The notes under the pieces are model-generated. The model made no database searches. It was not told the origin of the DNA and worked only from the letters and a program-made list of their open reading frames with translations. The translations under genes and the position numbers were made by a program. This document shows, piece by piece, positions 52,131 through 60,040 of a stretch of DNA of 64,000 nucleotides. The stretch spans positions 62,001-126,000 of the forward strand of contig NZ_JAHQCX010000008.1 of assembly GCF_019042245.1 (NCBI RefSeq). Reading direction: 5' to 3'. The DNA is from Diplocloster modestus (lineage in GTDB: Bacteria > Bacillota > Clostridia > Lachnospirales > Lachnospiraceae). Position 1 is the first letter of the stretch, and every line of letters starts with the position of its first letter.

Positions 52131-53804
52131 TTAGTTTAATTCGTCTACTACCTTCTGAATTGCCTCTAAAGCATCAGCAGGAAGCTTATCGTAACCGTCT
52201 TTGAAGGTGTCTCTGGATTTTACAAACTCTAATCTATCGTTCATTCTGGCTTTTAACTGAGCAACATAATCTGCATCATTCATATCCGGTACGAAGCCTT
52301 CCCAGTCAAAGATCTCAATATCAGAGAAAGGTCCCCAGGGTTTGAAATCCGCTTTGCCTTCGACGATCGCTTCCAGGATGCCAAGCGTATCGGCAGGTTT
52401 TACTTTCTTGCCCATGAAGTCGCCGGTGTTGACGATATAGCAGTCTACATTTTTCTCAGCAACTAATTTTTTAAATTTGTCAAAGTCATGGGACAGCGGA
52501 TAGGTCCGGAACGGGTTTGCGTAAGGAACCACAACCAGTGCGTTCGGGTCCACGCCTTCCGCTAATCTCTCCGCAGAGGATCTCTTAGTTGCAAGAGTCG
52601 CTCCCATAACGGAGGCTAAGGAAGCACCTTTTAATTTAACAACCGGAGGAATCGTCGGGTCTTTCATGATCCAGATAATGGAATTAACGGGAGCATCGAT
52701 CTTGTCAACACGGTTCGGTGACCACAGTTTGGATTTGATCGCACGTCCGTTACCATTCCGGATATCTTCTGTTACGATAACAACTTTTCCGTCCTCATCC
52801 AGAGTCGCGGAGTTATTCATAACAGTTAACAGATATTTATTGTCCTCGCAGTTGGTCGGATAATCCTGGGTCTTATCAAAGTAAGTAGGCTCCAGAGCTA
52901 CGGATGCGCAGGTATCGGTATTGATAACGAAAGCGTCATCATGAAGCACCTGGATCTCATATTTTCCATCGTGTTTTGCATGGGTAAGAGTGGATTTTCC
53001 GGATCCTGACAGACCGAATACGGAAGCAACATATTTGGAGCCGTCAGCCAGAGTGTATTCCTTCTGTCCGCCGTGGCAGGAAGCGTAACCGTTACGGTTA
53101 GCGATCGCCCAAGCCATAGTCAGGGTTCCTTTTTTATGTTCACCGAAATATCTCATTCCAAGAATAGCGGCACAGTTCTGATCTGTATTGAAGTAGCACA
53201 GGCATTTCGGATCATATCCGGGTTTGTCGGTGCCGGGCCACTGGGGATTTGAGAAGATATAGATGTCAGGCTCCTTTCCGTCACCTACCGGTACGGATTC
53301 CTTGTACATCTTTACATAATAGTCACTCAGATACTGGAAATTCAACAACCAGGAATACATGATATTCTCTTCGCCTTCCGGAATCAAAAGGTGGGCTTTT
53401 ACCATGAATTCAGGATCCAGTCCTACATATGCCTCTGCATGATACATTTTTTTCCATCTGGTATCATATACAGCGTCCATGGTCATTTTATCTAGTTCAT
53501 CACAGTTCACATTGGGTTCGCCGGCAATTCTTCTTGCAGCAGCGTAACGTCCGGTAATGGAACCGTCATTAAATAACAAAACCTTAGCGTCGGGCTCAAG
53601 GCCGAATTCTTCACCTCTGTAAACCGGCATGTCTGTAACAACGGTTCCAGGAGAATTCTTGGCCAGATTATAAGCCTCTTTTAAGGTGTTAACCTTAATC
53701 ACATTGTTCCCATAGAAAGCAGCTTCGATGATGGACCTGGTTTTCGCAAAGCCAACCTTGCCAGCGCCGATTTCGTTTCTGGGATAAAACGCTTTTGTTG
53801 ACAT
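52131..53804 (-). CDS. pckA: Phosphoenolpyruvate carboxykinase (ATP)
   Basis: 557 aa from ATG 53804 with GGAGG 7 nt upstream. ATP-type motifs: kinase P-loop GLSGSGKSTLTH, YFGEHKKGTLTMAWAIANRNG and the adenine/metal region ending SAERLAEGVDPNALVVVPYANPFRTYP. It interconverts oxaloacetate and PEP. In fermenting gut Clostridia it usually runs toward oxaloacetate, which could feed the decarboxylase genes just downstream. It appears monocistronic. Confidence 0.95.
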   Translation of the reverse strand: MSTKAFYPRNEIGAGKVGFAKTRSIIEAAFYGNNVIKVNTLKEAYNLAKNSPGTVVTDMPVYRGEEFGLEPDAKVLLFNDGSITGRYAAARRIAGEPNVNCDELDKMTMDAVYDTRWKKMYHAEAYVGLDPEFMVKAHLLIPEGEENIMYSWLLNFQYLSDYYVKMYKESVPVGDGKEPDIYIFSNPQWPGTDKPGYDPKCLCYFNTDQNCAAILGMRYFGEHKKGTLTMAWAIANRNGYASCHGGQKEYTLADGSKYVASVFGLSGSGKSTLTHAKHDGKYEIQVLHDDAFVINTDTCASVALEPTYFDKTQDYPTNCEDNKYLLTVMNNSATLDEDGKVVIVTEDIRNGNGRAIKSKLWSPNRVDKIDAPVNSIIWIMKDPTIPPVVKLKGASLASVMGATLATKRSSAERLAEGVDPNALVVVPYANPFRTYPLSHDFDKFKKLVAEKNVDCYIVNTGDFMGKKVKPADTLGILEAIVEGKADFKPWGPFSDIEIFDWEGFVPDMNDADYVAQLKARMNDRLEFVKSRDTFKDGYDKLPADALEAIQKVVDELN

Positions 53805-54020
53805 ATCTTGTCCTCCTTTAGTTCTATAGATCCGGCATCTTTTCATTCTTCCCGGCCGGAATATGCAACTGCGATAAGATTCGCAATTTGGATCTATTAT
53901 CTCATTTCACAGTTTAAAAGTCAAGCTATTCCGCGGGGAATTGTGAAATATTTGACAAGTAATAGTTACTATTCACGGCTGATTTTTGTGGAAAAATGGG
54001 GATTTAGTTTACTAAGGTCC

Positions 54021-54300
54021 GGGCTGAGAGGGAAGGGGCGGACCTTGGGGCGCGGGCGGCAAATCTCGCGGGGCCAAATCACATCGGCCGGATCTAAGAA
54101 CGGCTAACTCCGAAGGCGGGAGAACCTCTTATTGGCAGGGTCCGGAACAAACTCGCCAAAGGGCGGCTCGGACAGTGTTCCGGGCCCTGCGAGGTTCTCC
54201 CGCCTTCTGCGTAAGCCGTTCTAAGGTCCGGTCTCAAGTGATTTGGCCCCGCGAGATTTGCCGCCCGCGCCCCAAGGTCCGCCCCTTCCCTCTCAGCCCT
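54021..54300. repeat. Giant palindrome E3 (280 bp)
   Basis: Outer arms match from GGGCTGAGAGGGAAGGGGCGG to its complement ending at 54300. They enclose AATCTCGCGGGGCCAAATCA / TGATTTGGCCCCGCGAGATT and GGCGGGAGAACCTC / GAGGTTCTCCCGCC. The central part has an asymmetric core, CTCGCCAAAGGGCGGCTCGG. It lies upstream of pckA. It is the inverted homologue of E4 470 bp away. Confidence 0.88.
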
Positions 54301-54803
54301 GCTGTACGAAAAGCCTTTTTCCATGTTCCTACAGTCTGCGTGGCGTCATATACCGCAGATCGACTGGCGACTGTTTGGAAAAATTAGAGGTTCTTAGCTT
54401 TCACAATGGATAAGACCCTTGTATAGACCCTTGAAGGCAGTGACGGTTTGTAACAGCTTACCATTTTACCAGGGCAGACAGGTATTACAGCTATTACAGG
54501 TATTCTGAGAGACGGGAGCAGCGCTATAGTATCTGACACCCTGCGAAAAAGCCTTTCGTAAAATAGGGATGAGAGGGAACAAACAAGGGTTGGTATAACT
54601 TCCCCTTGAGCCGCTCAGCCTGATCCGGATTTTTGATCAGATTCCAGCCTAAAGGACTTCACACTCCCGCCAACGCCAGAATTCGATACTTTAAATACTT
54701 AACCCGGATAAACCGGAACTAAAATTTTGCCTTTTTGCGCAAGATTTCATGGATAAGGTTCTAACAACCTGTCAGAACATGGAAAAAAGCTTATTATAAA
54801 GCA
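54301..54803. other. Intergenic spacer between E3 and E4
   Basis: About 500 bp without a plausible gene. Its two ends are inverted copies of each other (GCTGTACGAAAAGCCTTTTTCCATGTTC at 54301-54328 versus the complement at 54776-54803), so each palindrome carries about 30 bp of conserved flank. The middle is low in ORFs and has no recognisable RNA. Confidence 0.6.
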
Positions 54804-55074
54804 GGGAGCAAAGGGGCGCGGGATGCAAAGCCGGGCGGAAAATCTCGCGGGGCCAAATCACTTGAGGCCAGGCCTTAGAACGGGTTACGCAGAGGGCGGG
54901 AGAACCTCGCAGGGCCCGGAACACTGTCCGAGCCGCCCTTTGGCGAGTTTGTTCCGGGCCCTGCCAATAAGAGGTTCTCCCGCCTTCGGAGTTACCCGTT
55001 CTTAGGTCTGGCCGATGTGATTTGGCCCCGCGAGATTTTCCGCCCGGCTTTGCATCCCGCGCCCCTTTGCTCCC
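54804..55074. repeat. Giant palindrome E4 (271 bp), inverted copy of E3
   Basis: Arms begin GGGAGCAAAGGGGCGCGGGATG and end with the complement. Inside are the same AATCTCGCGGGGCCAAATCA and GGCGGGAGAACCTC blocks as E3. The reverse complement of its central 56 bp equals the E3 core with one mismatch. The outermost arm sequence differs from E3, so each arm pair has changed in a compensatory way. Confidence 0.88.
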
Positions 55075-55156
55075 GGAGTCCCGTGGAAATAGACTGCATA
55101 AAAATGCTGCCCCGTGTACAAAGGGCAGCACAACAATTTTTACTCAGGTGCGCGTG

Positions 55157-56530
55157 TTATAGTCCGCCTGGTTCCCGGCTTATATAGATTCCGAGCTCGG
55201 GCTGGAGGAGCTTGCCATCGCGGAATACTTCCTGACCGCGGAGGAATACGGTCTGGGGCTTGCCCAGGATCTCAATTCCCTCGTAGGGGGTGTAGTCTAC
55301 GTTGTGATGCTGGGCCGCGGCGGTGATGGGTTCCTGGCAGTCCTGCCAGATCACGATGTCCGCGTCGCTGCCGGGAGCGATAACTCCTTTTTGAGGGTAA
55401 CAGCCGAATATCTTGGCATTGTTGGCAGTCAGGATCTCGCACATTTTTTCTTTGGTGATGCGGCCGGTTTTGACTCCGTAGGTATAGATCAATTCCGGAC
55501 GGTGCTCGATGCCGGGCAGGCCGTTGGGAATCTTGGAGAAGTCGTCAATTCCTAAGTCTTTTTGGCCGTGGAAGTTGTAGCTGCAGTGGTCCGTGGCTAC
55601 GGTTTGAATTTCTCCGTTTATGAGGCCTTCCCAGAGGGCTTCCTGGTCTTCTTTTTTGCGGACTGGCGGGGAGCAGACGTATTTGGCTCCTTCGAAATCC
55701 GGCTGGCTGTATACACAGTCGTCCATGAGCAGATACTGGGGGCAGGTCTCAACGTAGACGGTCTGCCCGTTGGCCCGGGCTTTCCGGATTTCTTCCAGTC
55801 CCAGTTTCGTGCTTAAGTGAACGATGTGGACGGGGCAGTCGGCTAACTTCGCTATGTACAGGAGGCGGGATATGGCTTCGGCTTCCACTTCTGCCGGCCT
55901 GGAGGCCGGATGGGCTGCGGGACTTGTGTTGCCTGCCGCCAGCTGTTCGGCTACCAGCTCGTTGACCAGATCACCGTTTTCACAGTGAACGCCGACGATT
56001 CCACCCAGTTTCTTCATGTCACACAGGAGTTCGTAGAGCTCACGATCGTTGATCCGCAGATTGTCGTAGGCCAGATATACTTTAAAGGAGGAAACTCCGA
56101 TCCGGAACATATTGGTCAGTTCCTGTCTGGTTTCCTCATTCCAGTCTATGATGGCCATGTGGAAAGCATAGTCACAGGAACACTTCTGCTCAGCTTTCGC
56201 CATCCACTGATAGAATGCCTCTCCCATCAGATGGCCCTTATCCTGGGTCGCAAAATCTATCAGCAGGGTCGTGCCTCCCGCGATAGCCGCCCGGCCGCCG
56301 GACGCGAAGTCATCTGCGGTTACTATTTTACCGTTATCCATATCCATATGGGTATGGGCATCGATAAATCCGGGAAATACTAGTTTTCCCTGGGCATCAT
56401 AGACCGTGTCTTCTGCGGATACCGGCAGGTTCTCCCCCACCTGCGCGATTTTTTCTCCTTCAATACGGATATCCTGCATGGCACTCTGGGTTGGTGATAC
56501 AACCGTACCGTTTTTGATGATAACTGCCAT
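55157..56530 (-). CDS. hydA: Dihydropyrimidinase (cyclic amidohydrolase)
   Basis: 457 aa. Amidohydrolase metal motif DAHTHMDMD, carbamylated lysine in SSFKVYLAYD, VHCENGDLV, VHIVHLSTKLG, CPQYLLMDD, YVCSPPVR, the metal Asp in VATDHCSYNF, and GLPGIEHR. It opens dihydrouracil/hydantoin rings in reductive pyrimidine degradation. No dihydropyrimidine dehydrogenase or ureidopropionase gene is adjacent. The start has GGGAGG 8 nt upstream. An allantoinase-like substrate cannot be excluded. Confidence 0.92.
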   Translation of the reverse strand: MAVIIKNGTVVSPTQSAMQDIRIEGEKIAQVGENLPVSAEDTVYDAQGKLVFPGFIDAHTHMDMDNGKIVTADDFASGGRAAIAGGTTLLIDFATQDKGHLMGEAFYQWMAKAEQKCSCDYAFHMAIIDWNEETRQELTNMFRIGVSSFKVYLAYDNLRINDRELYELLCDMKKLGGIVGVHCENGDLVNELVAEQLAAGNTSPAAHPASRPAEVEAEAISRLLYIAKLADCPVHIVHLSTKLGLEEIRKARANGQTVYVETCPQYLLMDDCVYSQPDFEGAKYVCSPPVRKKEDQEALWEGLINGEIQTVATDHCSYNFHGQKDLGIDDFSKIPNGLPGIEHRPELIYTYGVKTGRITKEKMCEILTANNAKIFGCYPQKGVIAPGSDADIVIWQDCQEPITAAAQHHNVDYTPYEGIEILGKPQTVFLRGQEVFRDGKLLQPELGIYISREPGGL

Positions 56531-56645
56531 TGTTATAACCTCCCTCTATCCTTCTTATATTGATGAGATTATCTTTCTCTCATATCACTATTTTTACTTA
56601 TATAATCTGGTTGAACAGTTGATGAACAGCTTCTTTTTTTATGGG

Positions 56646-57830
56646 TCATTTCTTAGCTGCAGGCTCTTTTGGTACGGCTGGCTTTTTGGCTGCTGACTGT
56701 TCCTTGATGCACAGCCTGTGGTTTACCGCTTCCCGAAACAGGCAGTAAAGGACCGAACAAAGTGGAACGAATACCAGCATACCGATAACGCCGAACATGC
56801 TGGCGCCGATCGTAACCGCCAGAAGCACCCAGATTCCGGGCAGTCCCACGGAAGTGCCCACCACTTTTGGATAGATCAAATTTCCCTCGATCTGCTGAAG
56901 CACCAGGAAAAATATAATGAAAATCAGGGCTTTGATCGGGCTGACGATCAAAATCAGGAACGCGCCTACCGCACACCCAATGAATGCGCCAAAAATGGGA
57001 ATCAACGCCGTGAGACCAACAAGGGCACCGATAACCAGCGGATAGGGCAGCTGTAAAAGGAGCATACCCAGCCAGCACAGTGTTCCAAGAATTACCGCTT
57101 CCGTACATTGTCCGCTGACAAAGTTACCGAAGATCCGGCTGGACAGGCTGCATACATAGAGAAATTGATCCGCTTTTTTCGTGTCGATAAACGCCCGGAG
57201 AAATTTGCGGATCTGTCCGCCCAATTTTTCTTTCGCTGCCAAAATATAGATGGCAAAGATAACCGCAAGGAAAAAATTGACGACTCCATTTACGATGGAG
57301 GTGGTGACTCCTATGGTTGTATTCAGCACAGTAGTCGCCCCATCCTGCAGAAACGTGACCGCCGTACTGATCATCTTATCCCAGTCAATGGATATATTCT
57401 GGATGGTGTCGGCGGATATGTCAAAATCTTCCGCCAATTTTATGAGCCAGTTTTGTACATCATTCACAAAGGCCGGGATGCTTCTGCTCAGTATGGTAAA
57501 GGTTCGAATCAGTTCCGGCAGCACCAGGAACATGACAAAGAATACAATCGCCAGTATAATGACCATGGATAAAACCATACATACCGGACGGCAGATTTTA
57601 TTCCATGTTTTTTTTCCCTTCAGGCCCGCAAACACTCTTTCTTCCAGAAAGCGCATGGGAATATTTAAAATAAAAGCTATGCAAAGGCCCAGAAGAAACG
57701 GCCAGAACAGACCCAGGATCCAGCCTGCAGCACCCGCAACAGCGCCCAGATTTTCCATTGCGACAAATAGAATGATTCCAAATGCAATAAATCCAAATAT
57801 CTTTCGGGAATTTTTTTTGTTCAGGTCCAT
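56646..57830 (-). CDS. AI-2E family (PerM/UPF0118) transporter
   Basis: 394 aa from ATG 57830 (GGAG 10 nt upstream); ATG 57848 is an alternative with no usable Shine-Dalgarno. About 8 membrane helices with the family signature GALVGLTALIPIFGAFIGCAVGAFLIL and QQIEGNLIYPKVVGTSVGLPGIWVLLA. The C-terminus is Ala/Lys/Pro-rich. Members include the AI-2 exporter TqsA and Na+/H+ antiporters; the substrate is unknown here. Confidence 0.88.
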   Translation of the reverse strand: MDLNKKNSRKIFGFIAFGIILFVAMENLGAVAGAAGWILGLFWPFLLGLCIAFILNIPMRFLEERVFAGLKGKKTWNKICRPVCMVLSMVIILAIVFFVMFLVLPELIRTFTILSRSIPAFVNDVQNWLIKLAEDFDISADTIQNISIDWDKMISTAVTFLQDGATTVLNTTIGVTTSIVNGVVNFFLAVIFAIYILAAKEKLGGQIRKFLRAFIDTKKADQFLYVCSLSSRIFGNFVSGQCTEAVILGTLCWLGMLLLQLPYPLVIGALVGLTALIPIFGAFIGCAVGAFLILIVSPIKALIFIIFFLVLQQIEGNLIYPKVVGTSVGLPGIWVLLAVTIGASMFGVIGMLVFVPLCSVLYCLFREAVNHRLCIKEQSAAKKPAVPKEPAAKK

Positions 57831-58008
57831 ACGCAGACTTCTCCTCATCCTTTTATCGATGTTATAATTACTGCTATCATACTACAATCTATTTCATTTC
57901 GCAAGAATAGCCGGATTACATTTATTTCTTTATAGTTCCTGATATTATTTCATCCAGTTCCCTGTATTATTTCATTCCAATTTTCTGCAGTCTACAGCTG
58001 TAAATACA
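57831..58008. other. AT-rich gap upstream of the AI-2E family gene
   Basis: The gap between the transporter start and the bioY stop is 334 bp. This half is AT-rich with repeated TATTATTTCATTCC-like words and should contain the transporter promoter. I see no gene. Confidence 0.4.
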
Positions 58009-58079
58009 AAAACTGCTGACCAATAAATTCATCCCATCTCTGTAATATTACACAGCGGGCGAATGCATTGTTCAGCAGT
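58009..58079 (-). terminator. Terminator of bioY
   Basis: Minus strand: ACTGCTGAACAAT, a long loop with its own CTGT/ACAG hairpin, then ATTGGTCAGCAGT followed by TTTTTG. It lies about 85 bp beyond the bioY stop. Confidence 0.6.
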
Positions 58080-58164
58080 ATCCGATCTCAATATTATTCT
58101 TTATATGATATGATTCTTCTATAATAGATATATATTTCCTATGGAACAGGTAGATAGATATGTG

Positions 58165-58716
58165 CTATACATAGATCAGAATACCAGCCGAAGCCAGTCT
58201 CTTCCTGAGTATTGCCCCAACAACATAAGCTAATACAAGTGAAATCACGTCCTTGATCAGATAGGGGACAGACGCGATTAACAATGCCTGACCTATGGAT
58301 GTGGAAGTGATCATGGAAAACTGCAGCGCTCCGGCCAAATGACAGACAGACAGTCCAAGCAGGCTGAACAGGATTGCGAGGGGTTTATCTTTTTGTCTTC
58401 CTCCAAGCCCGCACAGTACGGCCATACCAAGGAAGCCAAAGATAAAGCCGCCCGTCGGCCCCACGAGGACCTGAAAACCTGCTGTAAAATTGGCAAAGAC
58501 CGGAACGCCGACTGCTCCTAGCAATACATATACGACTACCGCCCCCAGTCCCCGCTTCCACCCCAGCACATATCCCGCCAGTGCGATTGCAAATGTCTGA
58601 AGCGTGATCGGCACCTGTGACGGCATGGGAACAGATATCTGTGAAAGGACTGCAATCACAGCGGCAAATACTCCCACGGCAACGATAGATCTGGTTGATA
58701 TCTTCTGTTTCATCAT
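58165..58716 (-). CDS. bioY: BioY, biotin ECF transporter S component
   Basis: 183 aa from ATG 58716 (GGAGG 5 nt upstream); the preceding ATG overlaps the Shine-Dalgarno. Six membrane helices with VPMPSQVPITLQTFAIALAGYVLG and GAVGVPVFANFTAGFQVLVGPTGGFIFGF, which are BioY hallmarks. It imports biotin with a shared ECF energising module not found here. It probably supports the biotin-dependent decarboxylase. The promoter carries BirA-like sites. Confidence 0.95.
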   Translation of the reverse strand: MMKQKISTRSIVAVGVFAAVIAVLSQISVPMPSQVPITLQTFAIALAGYVLGWKRGLGAVVVYVLLGAVGVPVFANFTAGFQVLVGPTGGFIFGFLGMAVLCGLGGRQKDKPLAILFSLLGLSVCHLAGALQFSMITSTSIGQALLIASVPYLIKDVISLVLAYVVGAILRKRLASAGILIYV

Positions 58717-58784
58717 TCTTTCCTCCATTTTATGTATCCATTAGTTTCAGCAATTGTTAACCATATATCTTATGGGTTGATTTT

Positions 58785-58813
58785 ATTATATAGATTCACC
58801 GTCAGATTGTCAA
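58785..58813 (-). promoter_or_regulatory. Consensus sigma-A promoter of bioY
   Basis: Minus strand: TTGACA (58808-58813), 17-bp spacer, TATAAT (58785-58790). Both hexamers are perfect matches. It is the strongest promoter seen in the window and overlaps a likely BirA operator. Confidence 0.75.
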
Positions 58814-58836
58814 CCTCTATTATTTTTAGTTAACTT
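58807..58836 (-). promoter_or_regulatory. Probable BirA operator over the bioY -35 box
   Basis: Minus strand: GTTAAC, 14 bp, GTTGACAA. This is close to the Firmicutes BirA pattern TTGTTAAC-N(14-15)-GTTAACAA. A further half-site, GGTTAACAATTG, lies at 58751-58762, downstream of the -10. Biotin-loaded BirA binding here would repress bioY. Confidence 0.5.
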
Positions 58837-58940
58837 TATAGTGTAAAAAACAGCGCACATGATCTGTCCATTCCATGTATCTCCATTACACATCTGTCCA
58901 TTTCATGAGCACTGCTGCAATAAAAGCACAATATGAACCA

Positions 58941-59198
58941 TTATAGATTCTCATCCATAAATTTGCGCAGAGCCTCTTCGGCTTCATCCTCATCCTCGCC
59001 TTCAACCTTTAACTTGATCTGCTGTCCCTGTTTTACACCTAAACTCATCACACCCATAATCCTTTTTACATCCACTTCTCTGTCGTTACAGCAGATCAAT
59101 ATCTGGCTTTTATATCCGGCTGCCAGCTTAGCCAGCATCCCCGCAGGTCTGGCATGAATCCCTAATTCATCTTTTACCGCATACACAAATTCTTTCAT
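58941..59198 (-). CDS. HPr-family phosphocarrier with Arg in place of Ser46
   Basis: 85 aa. PTS phosphorylation site is intact: GIHARPAG with His15. The regulatory region reads VKRIMGVMSLGV; Firmicutes HPr has KSIMGVMSL, so residue 46 is Arg instead of the Ser that HPr kinase phosphorylates. It can therefore serve phosphotransfer but should not act as CcpA co-repressor. It follows the BMC operon terminator by about 200 bp. GGAGG lies 6 nt before the ATG. Confidence 0.9.
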   Translation of the reverse strand: MKEFVYAVKDELGIHARPAGMLAKLAAGYKSQILICCNDREVDVKRIMGVMSLGVKQGQQIKLKVEGEDEDEAEEALRKFMDENL

Positions 59199-59237
59199 TC
59201 GTTCCTCCAGTACTGATTGTTACGTAAATATTTACCG

Positions 59238-59285
59238 ATCCTCTGTGTTTTCCTCAACTCATTCAGGAAACACAGAGGATTTTTC
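59238..59285. terminator. Strong hairpin in the HPr leader
   Basis: ATCCTCTGTGTTTTCCT and AGGAAACACAGAGGAT form a 16-bp stem with one bulge. On the plus strand a T5 run follows. On the minus strand it would be a 5'-leader hairpin of the HPr gene, which may matter for expression or mRNA stability. Confidence 0.55.
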
Positions 59286-59365
59286 CTGTTTCCCGTAGTT
59301 CTTATTCAGTATCCCCCAATTCTTTCTCTTTTATTGACAGGACTGGAACATTTTATCCTTTACTG

Positions 59366-59452
59366 AACCGTTTTTTATTTCACAGGAGCACTTTCCTGCG
59401 AAATAAAAAACCGGCCGGCCCAGACAGTTATCCTGTCCGGCCGGTCGGTTCC
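59366..59452 (-). terminator. Terminator of the BMC operon, with nested second inverted repeat
   Basis: Minus strand: CCGGCCGGACAG, loop, CTGTCTGGGCCGGCCGG, then TTTTTTATTT (59401-59410), a strong intrinsic terminator just after pduT. The T-run is itself one arm of another inverted repeat (CCGTTTTTTATTTC with GAAATAAAAAACCGG, 59368-59414). The two structures exclude each other. Confidence 0.75.
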
Positions 59453-59475
59453 TCTATGCACAAACACAAACAAAC

Positions 59476-60024
59476 CTAAATTAAAGTACGTACAAATTCT
59501 TTGGAAGGGCTCGGTATCACTGCATAATCCAGTACCAGGCCTTCCTCTTTTATCATTGAAACGCTGGATTCCACAGCCTCTGTCACTGCCGCCACGGAAC
59601 CGGTCAGCAGCACATAGGATTTTCCGCACATACCTCTGGCGATCCGGATCTCGAAGATATCCACTTCCGCCGTCTTGGCCGCGTGATCGGCCGCTACGAT
59701 CGCAGAAGCACCTGTGAAAGTTTCCACAATGCCCAGCGCATTTACATCATCGATCTGTGCTGTGCAGGACAGTGCCTTAAAGATGGAGTCATGAGGATTA
59801 CCCAACACGAATTTGTCTATCATGCTCTCCGGGAACTGACGTTCTGCCGCATCCACAGCCACGCGGACCGCACTGATATCACCGGAAAATAAGATAATGA
59901 ATTTACCGGGACATACGGTCTGGGCCTCAATCAGCGTCACATCCGATGTCTTCACGATCAAATCCGCCGCCTGTATACCGGAAGAAACCGTTTTGTATTC
60001 TACCATTCCTATTGCTCTATTCAT
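59476..60024 (-). CDS. pduT: PduT-like trimeric BMC shell protein with [4Fe-4S] site
   Basis: 182 aa from ATG 60024 (GGAG 9 nt upstream); the longer frame starts at a GTG 60039 that overlaps the Shine-Dalgarno. Two BMC domains in tandem (about 1-85 and 92-180): NRAIGMVEYKTVSSGIQAAD and ALGIVETFTGASAIVAADHAAK. Cys38 in TVCPGKF is the PduT cysteine that holds the iron-sulfur cluster at the trimer pore. It probably passes electrons across the shell with PduS. It is the last BMC gene before the terminator. Confidence 0.93.
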   Translation of the reverse strand: MNRAIGMVEYKTVSSGIQAADLIVKTSDVTLIEAQTVCPGKFIILFSGDISAVRVAVDAAERQFPESMIDKFVLGNPHDSIFKALSCTAQIDDVNALGIVETFTGASAIVAADHAAKTAEVDIFEIRIARGMCGKSYVLLTGSVAAVTEAVESSVSMIKEEGLVLDYAVIPSPSKEFVRTLI

Positions 60025-60040
60025 CGCTTTCATCTCCACA

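Noticed and set aside
54094..55131. ORFs up to 119 aa in the pckA-dihydropyrimidinase gap
   Set aside because: All lie in palindromes E3/E4 and translate the same arm sequence repeatedly; composition is non-protein-like.
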